From assembly GCF_907165205.1 (NCBI RefSeq), contig NC_058195.1:9858001-9922000 (forward strand): a stretch of 64,000 bases of DNA, given 5' to 3'. Under the pieces are notes generated by a model that worked only from the letters and a program-made list of their open reading frames with translations, was not told where the DNA came from and made no database searches. Every line of letters starts with the position of its first letter. The stretch's first letter is position 1. Positions 48,201-60,118 of this stretch are shown here, one piece after another. This stretch comes from Coccinella septempunctata. Taxonomy: Eukaryota > Arthropoda > Insecta > Coleoptera > Coccinellidae. A program made the translations under genes and the position numbers.

Positions 48201-48527
48201 ATCATCCTAGTCCTCATCACCACATTTGTGATATGCAGATTGCCATTTTGGGCTTTCACCACCATAAAATTGAGTTACGTTGTCAAAGGCTTCGCTGTTT
48301 GGAGAATCAATTACTCGATCAGTGCCCTAAATCTGGCGAGTACCATCTTGAACCCTCTGTTATACACCTATCTGAACGTCACTGTCAGAGTGGTGTCTAA
48401 GATTGTCAATGCGCTGACTGCTTTTCTCTGTTGCTTCTTCTCAGACGAAGAATTTGTGGAATTTGAAAAGAGGAATGTTATACAGGAGGAAAAGAATGTC
48501 AAAGTTATTCAAATGAAGAAATATTGA
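45215..48527 (+). CDS. Class A (rhodopsin-like) orphan G protein-coupled receptor
   Basis: Five exons join in frame to 414 aa: 45215-45253, 45311-45498, 45989-46106, 47577-47766 and 47818-48527. The N-terminus is short, with a sequon at N26. The seven-helix landmarks are present. TM1 has N66 (SVILNLM) and TM2 has D93 (SLAISDLL). Cys122 of TM3 can pair with Cys216 of extracellular loop 2. TM3 ends in D146-R147-Y148, TM6 carries CRLP at 318-321 in place of CWxP, and TM7 ends NPLLY at 357-361. Intracellular loop 3 is charged and Thr-rich, and a CC pair before the tail may be palmitoylated. The layout suggests a peptide receptor, but I cannot name the ligand. AATAAA lies at 48610-48615, 83 nt past the stop. 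The start exon codes only 13 aa, so the extreme N-terminus is the least certain part. Confidence 0.85.
45625..45854. mobile_element. 240-bp TIR element, copy 2 (GPCR intron 2)
   Basis: Same family and orientation as 40845-41083. The left end TCGGGTTTCGTAAAGCTTGA is inverted on the right (ATGAAAACCGA). It lies wholly within the receptor's second intron. Confidence 0.7.
46234..47432. mobile_element. 1.2-kb TIR element, copy 2 (GPCR intron 3)
   Basis: Matches 11135-12350 from end to end in the same orientation, with small indels. Terminal repeats are CCATTCACTTTTATTTTAGC on the left and its imperfect complement ending GTGAATGG on the right. It accounts for most of the 1.47-kb intron 3. No functional ORF remains. 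Confidence 0.85.
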
Positions 48528-48609
48528 AGTGAAGAAAAACATTTTGAAACTCTCAATAAGTTTCATTATATCACCCTCATCTTAACCCCTGTTTTATCGA
48601 TTTGTACTG

Positions 48610-48615
48610 AATAAA
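48610..48615 (+). other. Polyadenylation signal of the GPCR gene
   Basis: AATAAA, 83 nt past the receptor stop codon and followed by a T-rich stretch. Confidence 0.7.
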
Positions 48616-48989
48616 GTTGTACTTTTTGAGTTTGAAAAAGTTTTCGATAAAACATTCCTTTATTAGATGAACAGAAACAAAAATCGTATATTTCTCTCAG
48701 CCATAGTCTGGGCAAACAAATCTACTAAAAAGGGGAATTTCAGAATACTTCTGCGACTAAAAACTTAGATTAATGATGAGAAACTGTTTTTCCTCAATCA
48801 TAAACTACTGAGAATCCAACAAAACTATAGAATTTTCATAGATTATGAGCTTTTTTCCATTGGAAGGAAGTTCTGGTGATACTTTAAATTAAAAAAAACG
48901 ATATCTGTTGAAGCACTATTTTAAATCTTCATAGTTTCATATCCAATCATATTGTATCTGTACATTGGAATCAAACGAAAAAATGCAAT

Positions 48990-48995
48990 TTTATT
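48990..48995 (-). other. Polyadenylation signal of SMYD gene A
   Basis: AATAAA on the - strand, about 20 nt after the stop codon of SMYD gene A. The gap 48616-48989 between the two convergent genes shows nothing else. Confidence 0.6.
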
Positions 48996-49013
48996 GGTTA
49001 TTTCAATCTGCTT

Positions 49014-51844
49014 CTATTTCTTCCCAAGATCCACATTGTTTCTTTCTATCCACCTGTCGAACTCCTGAGTTGATGTGGCTATCAGTTTGTTTAGTTTTTC
49101 ACCGGCTGGTGTAGTGAATTCGTTTTTGAGAACTTCCTTGGCCTCGGTCAAGCATTCTTTACATTCTTGTAGCATCTTGATTATACCCTTAACCCTTGTT
49201 TTCATTCCTACGTCCCATTTTCTCTTGATCATGATCATGTTGGCCAAATGGAGCTCATGAAGGATGACGCCAGTATATAAGGGCAATCTGAGGAACGATG
49301 TATACTTAGTGACCCAGAATATACTCAGACACTAAAAATAAGTTCTTATATGTAAGAAAGCGATAAAGTCTCAATCTGTAAAAAAAGAAGTGAACAAAAC
49401 TGAGAACTAAAAAGCTAATAGAATGGTCTGGAGCTTTCTGTTAATTAAAATGTTGGCAACGAACTCTTACAGAAGCTGATGGATTGAAAAAATGGTATCC
49501 TCATCTTGTAATCCGACTTCAACTCGAAAATTTTCCAATTTCTCTGCCTCGTCCACTTTTTATGGATCAATAAAAAATTCTTCTTTTACATTTTTCCCAA
49601 AACTCCCAATATTTATCTTACCTGCTGTTACCTATATCTAATTTCTTCGTTATATCCAAGAGCTCCCTACACATGTTGGCCTTTTTGGCCAAAGTGTCAT
49701 CTGTTAACTGAGCTGGCATATACCCTTGCTGGTATCCATAGAGCTGTATCAGGGAATGTTTAACGGCATAGCAATGGTAGTGGTTAGGATGGAGGAAAGT
49801 TGACATTTTGGTTAGGAGGGCGTCTAGTTCTCTCACTGTTGGACTGGACAATTGGATGTTATCCACTTCTTCTCCTATTTGGTTGACCAGGAACGATACT
49901 TCGTTGTTCGTCAGCTTAACCTCACATTTATTGCAGGACCATTCGGTATTGTCATCAAGGGGATTCACAGGAAGTTGGAATCCTGTAAAAGATGGATATA
50001 AAATAATGTTTGGCTCTTATACACAGCTCAAGCATCAAGAATAAAAACAACTCACCTCCGCAAGAGTTCTCACCAGTACCCATACAAAGAAGCGCACTGA
50101 AGTTCGTGCCAAGTTCAGTCGGATCAGAACACCTTTTGCATGAGCAAGAGAAGTATTTGGTCTCCCTGAGATGTTCTCTTCTAGCTTGTGTGCCCCATAG
50201 CGCATGTGTGTACATTGTAGTTATGTGGTCCCCCTTCTTGATAGGGAGAGCCGCCCTGATGGTGATCTTATGCCCTTCAGAAACGTTGTCGAACATATGA
50301 TAGGTGTTCGGCACGCAGTTGTGTTCCATGAGGTAAGCTGTTGGGTATAGCGCTGATATTTCAGCTTCTTGGTTTATTTCCAACGCGTTTACATCGATAA
50401 TCCCACATATTTTATGTATAGTCTCTTTCGTTGTGTCTGGTAGAATATTCTTGCCGGTTTTCATCTCCATGCACTTTAAGGGACGGAAGAAATTGTCGTC
50501 AAGATAGTTGAAAATCCTGTTTTGTACATCTCTGAAAATAATGGCCAGTTTTTTAGAACTGAATAGATTTGAAACTGTGCAATTCAAGACACTCAGGACT
50601 AGAACGTTGTTTTTCGAAGGAACGCTTTGAATATTCAAGACTTTTCGCCAATATTACTAACTCGAGTTGAAAAAACGTTAAATACATTCAAATTATACCT
50701 TACTTACTCGTAAGTATCTGTACCTCTGCCTCTTCGCTCAAGATGGGCTTCCATATTCATCAATTGGGCGAACTTTTTAGGCTGACGTTTTTGAAGCAGT
50801 AAACATCTCAGGGCCAGAAGGGAGTCTTGTCTGATAATTAAAATTCAGAAGATATTTTCACGGAAATAGAAAAACAGCATGACAAGTTATGGTTAAGGCA
50901 AAAACAGAAGCAAAATTCTCAATTCACCTATAAAAATCATGAAGTCCGTTTATTGCACTTATATCCCTCAACCCAAGAATCATACACTCATGGCCATGTT
51001 TATCCATATCATCCAATCCGGGACAAGCTGGATCACAAACTGGAAAATCACAGTTGGGACATCTGGGTGATTTTTCGCCTATAATCAACCTGAAAAACAC
51101 CTCTTTCAATCCAGAAATCATTTTTTTTTTCGCTCGAACCGCACCTACAACATCCTGGACATGGCACAGGACCTTCTTCAACCATATGAGGTCTTGGACC
51201 AAAAACGAGAGGGTGTTCTACCAGAATCAAATCTCCACGGTTCAAATCCCTTGTGGCCACCAAGCATTTTCCTATTTCATCAATCTCTTCGACCTGCAAA
51301 CATTAGAAACGATAGAAAACAATAGAGACCATTGTAATTTTTGCTGAAAGTGATGCATTCTAATTTAGTCTCCACGTATTCAACCATTTGACTCATATTT
51401 TTAAGAGGGAATATGTGACACCGTTGCGTCCAATATTATTTTGGCCTTTTTAGTAGTTTTAATCTTTTTCTCTTAGATATATAACAACCAATAGCTAATA
51501 GCAACTCCTGGATACCATATACTGGGAAAATTCATATGATCAGTTTTTACAACATCTCAAAGAACAGAGATTGAGGAACTACGAATTCAATGGTATATCA
51601 AACCAAAGAGTTCTTAATCTTTGTTATCGTTAGGCTTCATCTCAGCTTCTACTTCTAGGAAAATTGCTTGGACAGACTCAATGAAATCAAGATTTCTACG
51701 TACTGTGAATGGTCTACATGAGACCTTATGGTCCTTCCAGTGTTTCTTCTGGTGGTCTTTGCTGCAGTACCAAACCAGCTTACACCCAGAACATTTCATC
51801 TCTGCTACATCTTCGCACACAGCACATTTTTTCTTGTCGTCCAT
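49014..51844 (-). CDS. SET and MYND domain protein, SmydA/msta-like (gene A)
   Basis: Seven exons on the - strand join to 561 aa: 51844-51704, 51293-51145, 51089-50928, 50830-50708, 50531-50056, 49982-49622 and 49287-49014. Residues 7-43 form a MYND zinc finger (C7, C10, C18, C21, C27, H31, H39, C43). It is followed by the first SET strand with VATRDLNRGDLILVEHPLVF, a Cys-rich insert (CPGC, CPNC, CDPACPGLDD), the SET core HNCVPN (H262-N267), Y299 in TMYTHALWGT, the post-SET zinc site CSCKRCSDPTE (C321, C323, C326), and a helical C-terminal domain. These are the features of SMYD lysine methyltransferases using S-adenosylmethionine. All SET core residues I can judge are intact, so activity is plausible. 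Members of this arthropod group are mostly uncharacterised. The alternative is a non-histone or inactive methyltransferase. Confidence 0.9.
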
Positions 51845-52438
51845 TTCGAAAGGACGAGGTTTTCTGGATAGAAAGATCTTGTGAATATGTATTTTAACCT
51901 ACATTTGAACAAGAATAGAGAAACTGAATATCGTGGACCACGAATGATGGATATTATTAATAGAACCTATGTAGTGGGGAATGTAAACAGATAGATCATG
52001 GGAAACAGTCTATGATGGGAAACTGCAAGCTTTAATAGGAATTACGCCTTGTCGTTTTGGAATTACGCCAGCATCGGTTAGAACCGACTGTTGCGTTCTG
52101 AAATCATTAAAAATCAACGAAATAAAGATAGCTGAAAAGTAAATGTGGATTCATGCCCAGTTTTGACGTTAATGGAAATAGGAATGAATGTTTTGAGGAT
52201 TTGGATAGGGTATAGGGGCTTAAGAAATCAATATCGAACATCAAGTATAATTTTATTCAGTTTCCAATAGAATATACGAAAAATATGAATTCTATAGATA
52301 AGAGTGTTCGAGTAACATATTTCCCGTAAGTGAATAATACAATATTATTCATGTGCCTCAATTCAAAGACGAATAACAAGTAAATATGACACATTCACTA
52401 GATTGAGCTCCCCGTAGCATATATTCGTAGCACATAAA
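51845..52438. other. Intergenic gap between SMYD A and SMYD B
   Basis: Holds the presumed promoter of gene A and the 3' UTR of gene B. AATAAA occurs on the - strand at 52252-52257. No other gene is seen. Confidence 0.4.
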
Positions 52439-54954
52439 TCAATTATCTGATATACCATTCTCTTTCATCCAACCCATAAATTTCACTTTATTCAGACAAA
52501 TCACTTCGTTCAATTTTTCTCCAGTTTTGGAACCCGTTTCGTACTTCAATGCGTCGGCAGCTTCAGTCAGAAGTTTTCTTATTTCTTCTATTTCGTTTTT
52601 GCACAGGTCCTTTGTCGCCTTGTTGAAATTCTTCCGCAGTAAACGGAATTTTCCTTGAAACATCTCATTCTGTAGCACGGTCAAGTGTATGTTCAACCTA
52701 AAAATGAGAAAATACTGATTCAAAGCTTCAATCTAATGCACATGCCAAAAATACGGCAGTCAGAGCGACCAACGAGCTTTGATTTTCTTTCTCATGAAAT
52801 TCAACAAATAATTTGAAATTAAATGAAAATGAAATGAAAGAATATTGGGATTCTTGGACTAATTTTCTTTATTGTCGTTTCGAAACGTCAGCATTGTATT
52901 GAAGAACAATAAAGAAAATTAGTCCAAGAATCCCAATTCTTTCATTTCATCTAACTAAATGGACGATAACCTAAGAACAATTAAATGAAAATTTCCTGAG
53001 AGCTGAACTGTGTCCACTTTTGGGTTGAATAACTACATTTTCTTTACTAGTTTTTGAAAATTTCAACTTATCCTACTAGGCCATTCAAAAACTCCAACTA
53101 ATAGAAAGTATTTCGGTATAAGAAATACATTTTGAGGAAAATACATCAATATTTTCGAGGGAATTAAGAAAAAATAAAATAACGATAACCACCCATAGTA
53201 TCAAACTATGATGAAAAATCATTTATAACGATCAATCTCAGGCCTGCAAGTTAACTACCTGGCAGTTACAGGATCCAATTTCCTAGAGATGCCTATCAAA
53301 TCTCGACACATTTCGACTTTTTTTGCAATCTGATCATCTGATGAATCACCATCATCCCTACCATACAATTGGACCAAAAAGTATTTCACAGTGTACACGT
53401 GGTAATGATTGGGGTGTAAAAACACCAGTAACTTCTTCAAAATATCCTCCAGCTCCATCAAACCACCTTTTTTCGCTATCACCTTATCGACTTCTTTCCC
53501 TAAATGATTGACAAATTCCATCACATCCTCGTTAGGAAGTGTGATCTTACACTTCTCGCAATTCCATATTGGCTCCAGATCTGTAGGGTTAGAAGGCAAC
53601 TGAGAGCCACCGCAGGGTTCTGTTTCTGTCCCCATGCATTTCAAGGCGTTAAAGTAAGTGCCGAATTCTGTTGGGTCCTTACATCTATCGCACATGCATT
53701 TGAAGTATTTTTTCTGCCACAGGTCTCGTCTTCTCTCAGTGGTTCCCCATAAGATGTTGGTGTAAGTTGTTCGTATATGTTCTCCTTTTTTTATGGGGGT
53801 TGCTGCCCTCCAAATTATCCTGTATTTCTTATCAGCTCTTTCGATTGATTGCTTTGTGTTGGGGGTGCAGTTGTGTTCTATTAGACTGCTCTTGAGGTAC
53901 AGTATTCCTGCATTTATTTCGTCGTTCAATTCTATAGCATTAACATCCAATATTCCATGAATTTTGTGCAAGGTTTTTGTGTCGATAGTTGGTATAATGA
54001 TATTCTTAGTTTCCTGTTCGTAGATTTTCAGAGGATTCAGGTAATTCTCTTGTAGGTATTTCACTTTTTCATCTATGATCCTGCAAAACGATAACCAATT
54101 TACAAGATGAGTTGTAGAAAAACGAAAGAACTTCACACCTATGTATTCTAGATCCTTGGCCTCTTTTACCAAGGTGTGCTTCTAAATCCATCAGTTCGTT
54201 CCATTTGTCTTCGTCTGCTTTTTGAAGGAGTAGAGCCCTCAGAATTATAAGTACATCAAACCTGAAATTAAGATTATCTGCAAATAAGTCTCGTCTTTTG
54301 TAAAACATATCCCAATATAAGTGACTTGAATTCACCTGAACTTCTCATAAAACGATTTTGAGGAGTTAGTACCATTTCTAAGTCTGAAGATTTTACACTC
54401 TAAGCCATGTCTGGCGTTGTCCTTCAGTCCAGGACATTCCCTTGTACAACAAGGCCAGAAGCATGATTCACATTTATCTGATGCTTCCTCATCTTCTAAC
54501 AGTCTACCAAAAAAACCACAAATTAGACATCTCTCATATGTACCGGTTCCTATAAGAACTTCAAAAACGAATACATTGTCCAAACATACAATGAAAGTTT
54601 GGCACTCACTTATTACAGCCCACACAAGGAAATGGTCCACTTTTCACGAGTTTTGGCTTAGGTCCAAATATCAGAGGGAACTCGGAAAATATCACCTCTC
54701 CTCTATCTAAATCTCTTCTCGCTACCAAATATCTTCCCAGTAATTCAGAAGAGCAAACCTACAACTTATAGGATCAGAGGAAAAAAATCATTTGGTTTTC
54801 ATGGTAAACATGCCTCGTAGCAACAGCAATCTTTCTTATGGTCATCCCAGTGAAGTTTTTGGTGTTCGGCAGAGCAATAGTAGATTACTTTGCAAGATGG
54901 ACATTTGGTTTCACTTGGCTGTTCACACAGTGCACATCGATTTTCTGATGACAT
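52439..54954 (-). CDS. SET and MYND domain protein, SmydA/msta-like (gene B)
   Basis: Six exons on the - strand give 553 aa: 54954-54814, 54758-54610, 54503-54336, 54261-54139, 54080-53259 and 52697-52439. Exons 1, 2 and 4 have the same lengths as in gene A (141, 149 and 123 nt), and exon 5 equals A's exons 5 and 6 fused, so the genes are tandem duplicates. MYND: C7, C10, C18, C21, C27, H31, H39, C43. SET core: HNCTPN (H263-N268) and Y300 in TTYTNILWGT; post-SET: CMCDRCKDPTE. The family role is S-adenosylmethionine-dependent lysine methylation. Intron 1 appears to use a GC donor (GAG|GCATGT), because no GT site keeps the frame and the exon length matches gene A. Intron 5 holds a perfect-looking hairpin at 52831-52950. 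Confidence 0.88.
52831..52950. mobile_element. Palindromic hairpin in SMYD B intron 5
   Basis: Two arms of about 42-44 bp are reverse complements, with ATTCTTGGACTAATTTTCTT on the left and its complement on the right. They are separated by a loop of about 30 bp containing GTTTCGAAACG. There is no coding content. It is probably a small foldback element or the remnant of an inverted duplication. Confidence 0.75.
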
Positions 54955-55814
54955 ATTGTCTATAAAGAAATTTTAACATGGATAGTCTTGCACTCTGAAA
55001 AATTGAGAATTTAATTGGTCAGAAACCATACGTATAAGATGCAAGCATTTTTGCTTAAAAGCAACGGAAAATGAATATTGATTATAGTAGCACATTTCCC
55101 AAAAATATTCGTAATTCATCACATTAAATTGTTGTTAAAGAATATGCCGCATAAAAACAATATGATATACGACTATTCACAAATTTGACTATCAGCTTAT
55201 CAGAAATTAATTCAGGAGTTTGATTAATATATACAAATACTAGTCTAAAAATGGTAAAATTTAATGATGAAGTGCATTTGATCGTATTTTAGTAACATGC
55301 TAATTTATAGATTGGCAAGCAGACAGGGAAGACTTAAGAAAACTTATTACACTTTTCGTTATCCCTAATTTAAGTTAGCATCAGTCAAGATTTGGAAAAA
55401 CTCCAAAAACTTTCCAAACCAAAAAATGAAAGATCATGTTTATCGACAATAATTTCACCACATGGGTTTTTTCAAGAGTATATTCGAACTTACAGCATGC
55501 TCTTATTTGAATAATCAGTGTAAGAAATGTATTTCAGAAAATGAACATCGAATGTAGGTCAAGCACAAAGGTTTATACCTAATTGAACAGTGTTATATAA
55601 AAAAAAATTGAAGAAATTGGGCGTTTGAAAACAGATCGAATAATCAAAAATAGATTTTATTCAATCCCCTCTTCCTTAGTATTGCGCACAATCCTACACA
55701 CAACAACAGAGCATTCACAGTTCTAAAATTGTTCATCCCGATTTAAAATACAATTATCAGATGTAAATAGAGCACCGTTCAAAAGGTGAGTTGCCTCGTG
55801 TGGAAAAGTTGAAA
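54955..55814. other. Shared divergent promoter region of SMYD B and SMYD C
   Basis: About 0.86 kb between the start codons of two genes that diverge. It is AT-rich with no coding exon. It must hold both promoters unless one lies further away; no core element is clear. Confidence 0.5.
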
Positions 55815-58390
55815 ATGAACCAATTTTGCGGTGTCTGCAAGAAGAGCGCAATTCAAAGCTGTTCCGCATGCAACTCTATCTACTATTGCGGCAAAGAACA
55901 TCAGAGATATCATTGGAAACATCACAAGGCCACGTGTGTACCATTCAAGACAGTCAATGATGAAAATGGCAAGGTTTTAATTGCCATAAGGAATATTGAA
56001 GCTGGAGAAAAAATCATCACCAAACTGCCTTTGCTCACCGGACCAATAAGTGAAAAAGACCTTATTTGCGTCTCTTGTTTTATGAAAATAGACGAAAAAT
56101 GTGCTGTTGAGTGCTTCAGTTGTGGACTCAAACTGTGCTCAGAATCGTGTAATCTGCAAACAGGACACAAGGCTTTTTGTGAAATTTTGAAAAAGAGCGA
56201 ATTGAAAGCTGAGAAGTGTCCTAACCTACTTAAATTCCTAATCCCTCTAAAAATACTCATGTTGAAATCGTCTGACTACAAAACCTTTGATTCTATTGTA
56301 AGTAACTATGTATACCAAGAGCCAAAACAACAACTCAAGAACATCGTCCTGGAATTGACCAGATTATGTGAGCAACTTGGTATTGCTTGTGCCGCAGAGG
56401 AACTGTCTAAAATCCTGGTGATTTCCAAAAAGAATTTCATAGAAATAAAGGACCCTAAGGTAGAAAATACAAAGGCCCTTTACCAAGCTGTCCCTTGTCT
56501 GAAACAGAATTGTGTTCCAAACACTAAAAACGTGTTTATTGGAGACGCTAACCAGCTGAGTATATTCGCTACAGTTCCTATAAAAAAAGGTGAAGTGTTG
56601 AAGACAAACTTCGCCGAACCCTTATGGGGAACCTTAGAACGTCTAACATACCTCAAAGCCACGAAATACACGGAGTGTTCTTGCGATAGATGCAAGGATC
56701 CCCAAGAATTAGGAGCCTACGTCAGTTCAATATATTGCCAGAAATGCAAGGATAGCCTTTTGGAAGATATAAGCCCTAAAATTATCAGCTCGAATCCTAT
56801 AGATACGGAGGCTGAGTGGAAATGCGAAAAATGTGAAAATACGATACAGGCAAAGCAGATTTGTTTCGGTAATAAGTCCCTCACTAGGGAATTGAATGGC
56901 AAAAACATGAAAGACCCTAAGGGTTTGGAACATTTCTTATTCAAATATGGGGAAATTTTACATCCTACAAATTCCTTCAGTTTGAGGGTCAAGTTGAGGC
57001 TGGTGCAGCTTTATGGAAATTCCGAAGGTTTCAAATATAAAGGTGAGGATTCCAGCAAAATCAATATACCATTACCATATATCATTATTCGAAATAGTTT
57101 TGTCGATTTCTTAAAATAATTAAGAGCTCCAAAATGCATGATTTAACTGTATCATCAGATAAGAAAGAATTTGAACATTTTTTCCTTCAGTACACTGGAA
57201 TTATTTAGCATTTAGTTTTTAGCACCCATAGACTCAAATTGTTAAGGCAAATAAATCTAGTTTTACCCTCATCCACCTTAAGTGGATATGGTTTACCATT
57301 TTTAAATAAAAACAGGTATACCTATGACATTGTAAAATATTATTTCAAGAAAAATTTATCTGCACATGTTAAGTCAGATTCAAGTATTGATCAAGTATTG
57401 ACCATTATTCAATAATTACACTACTAGAATTAAGCACACTACCTACTGCAGCAGAAAGAACTCTTTCTCCGCGTGGTCACGCAAAAATAACTGGATAATT
57501 TCTTATAGAATCCCTCTTATTCCAAAGTCTGTGATTGAATTAAAAAAGTGGTGCTAGTAATATTTAGCCAAGATGAAAATTACAAAAGATATGCGAATTA
57601 ATAATTCGCATGGTGGATGCGCTGCTAATATTTACTCATCTAAGATCACAATGACTACTGCCATACTATGAAGCTGAATAACTTTCATATCTGAATCGGC
57701 TTATCATCAAGATCATCCGGTTTAGAAATCTGAAATGAGATAAAAATTTGTGAAAATAAGAAACATCTAATATCATTCTATGTCATCTATACTTTTTGAT
57801 CAAAAATGGCATTTTATTTCTCGTTATGACAAAAATAATTCTGATCGTTGAAATAATTATTTTATACATTTTTATCATCCTCAATTCTTTGCTCATTATA
57901 GAATTATATTTGTTCCTCTGGGACGCGTGTCCTCCGAGACCATTCTTCACGATCAAACAAATGAGGAGATGGGGATGACACTTTTTTTCTGAGGAAGAGT
58001 TGTGAATTGTGAAGAGCTGCATTTTTTGCAGATTTACCATTGGAACTCTTAGAGAGGAAAATACACCTTTGTCAGGAACTATTGGACATAGCTGATAAAA
58101 TTGATCCTGGATATTCTCGTTTCCGAGGAATTCTCTTATATGAACTTCAGACTGCGATTGTTCTACAAACTAAAATGGAGTTCTGCAAAGACCTCATCAC
58201 TAAAACTGGAGCAGAAGTATATACGAAATTAAATTTTTTATTCAATTATAATGTTTCATTTCAGGAAAAACTGAAAAAATCGCTGGACATCCTCCAAGAA
58301 TCTTGCAAAATTCTGTTGGTTGAACCTGAATTCAAAGAAACTCTGCAAGAAAAGTTAGAAACGTTGAGCTCCATGATTGAAGTTCAGTGA
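55815..58390 (+). CDS. Divergent SET and MYND domain protein, probable pseudoenzyme (gene C)
   Basis: Three exons: 55815-57042, 58032-58216 and 58265-58390, giving 512 aa. The start is the ATG at 55815; an upstream in-frame TTG at 55791 is not a likely start. MYND: C5, C8, C16, C19, C25, H29, H37, C41. The SET region is recognisable (VLIAIRNIEAGEKIITKLPL, NCVPN at 232-236, then CSCDRCKDPQELGAY). Two key positions are changed. The His before NCxPN is Gln (KQNC), and the usual Tyr of the xxYT motif is Phe266 (TNFAEPLWGT). It also lacks the four introns that divide this region in genes A and B. The family role would be lysine methylation, but loss of the Tyr suggests weak or no activity. The last intron (58217-58264) is only 48 nt and has no stop, so retention would add 16 aa. 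AATAAA lies at 58502-58507. Confidence 0.85.
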
Positions 58391-60118
58391 GAGACACCAA
58401 GCGCCATCTTCAGGACTTTTCTCATATAACATCAGCAATGAAATATTTGTATTGTTGATAATTAACTTAGAATAATACCTTTATTACATTTAGTAACTAA
58501 GAATAAACGATATGAAGGGATTTTTATATGTCAGGTAAAGTTATAATTCAAAAAATTCGAATTATGTGGAAACTACAGGAAATTGTAGTTCCTTCAATAG
58601 AATACTTTAATGCATAAAAATGAAGTATTCTGCAGGTGGTCGTCCCTCTATTATCATTTTACCAAAGTTAGTTTCGCGGCTTAACAAGAGATCTACTCAA
58701 GTTGTTAAGGACATGCGAATATTGAAGAATTTCCGTAGATGAACTGTCCAATCCCGATGTCCATTTATTCTTTCATTCCTCTGTCGGTAAAGAGACGTTG
58801 ACAATAAATTTGTTTCTTTCATTGACAAGACAAGAGTTGTGATGTGATTTGACGTTATCATCAACAGTTTTTAATCGTTTTATCTTAATTAATATAAAAG
58901 TATAATTGTTGAGGTGAGTACATATATATTTACCCTTTATATTTGTTTATTCAAACCTATAACTCGTGGTACTTGTATAAATCTTTCCTAATGGTGTATC
59001 ACCATAAGGTCTTCTGTCCAAGGAATTTCTGAATAACTTCAGATTTCCTAGATTATTTCATTGTTATTTTCGGCCTATTCCTCTTTTCCACGAAGTAAAC
59101 ATCTTAAACATCATTTGGTTCAATAATTAATAATTCAGAAGGAATGATTCCAATAGAAAATCATTCGTTGTTTGGTGTCATAAACATGTGATAGACTATT
59201 CTTAGCTGAATTATGAGGTGTTTTGAATAACATTTAGTCGATCTTGAAGTTAAAATCGATATCTCACTATGCTAATTTGAGAAAGATACACAGATACTGC
59301 AGTTAAGTTTCATGTTATCAAAATAACCTCAAAATTCCCAAGGAACCAAATATCGCTGATGTTAACGTTGTTTTGAAAATTCATTATTCACTGATTTGAA
59401 TAAAATTCGAAACGGGCTTTATGAAGTCTATATTTAAATTTTCGTCATGTGCCAAGACGATGATACCGAGTTTATTTTCTATAATCACCTTCACATAGTG
59501 CTAAATTTAACCTTAGAAGTACCTTGCGAAAATCTGGTGCCATTACCAGTTAATAATTCTATAGGATAAGTTGAATAGGTATTCAGAAAATGCCCTTTCA
59601 GCCTTTGGTACTATGTAGTTGATTTTGTTTTCCTTCCTGCTTTTCCATGTGTTAAAGAATATAAGAAATGTTTGTAGCCTATCTGATGCTGCACTCAAGC
59701 TATATTAAGTTTATGACTGTGATATGGATCTCCTTGTAAGCGGCGTTGTTTTAATTTATATAAACTTGTGGATTGGATTATTCATCATTTCTTGTTTGTC
59801 ATGCCACTCTATTAACTTCTCTTCAAATACAATCCTCTAAACGAGGCCTTGACCTTACACTATCTATAAATTTCATCAAAATATGTTTAGAATTTAAGTA
59901 TTGGACTCTTTCGCAACAGAAATATCCATTTTCAAGATTTTTATGGTTCAAAATTATCAAATATGCACACAGCATCATTTGCACTTTATATATCTGAATA
60001 CCTCGCTTCTGATCCTTTTGCTATGTGCTACCCCTCAGTTTGAAACAGCATCGATCTTCGAGGTAATATTTCTCGTGGTAAACTGTATTCTACCTCTTTG
60101 TAGTGTTGTTGGAGAGCG
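58391..60118. other. Gap between SMYD C and GMP synthase
   Basis: Contains the SMYD C 3' UTR and the upstream region of GMP synthase. A pyrimidine-rich tract ending TTTGTAG at 60102 may be an acceptor for the first coding exon of GMP synthase. No other gene is seen. Confidence 0.4.

Noticed and set aside
48044..48400. 118-codon frame overlapping the last GPCR exon
   Set aside because: It is an alternative reading of the receptor's helix-coding sequence and has no domain.
55791..55814. Upstream start (TTG) for SMYD gene C
   Set aside because: A non-ATG start has no support; the ATG at 55815 begins right before the MYND finger, as in genes A and B.
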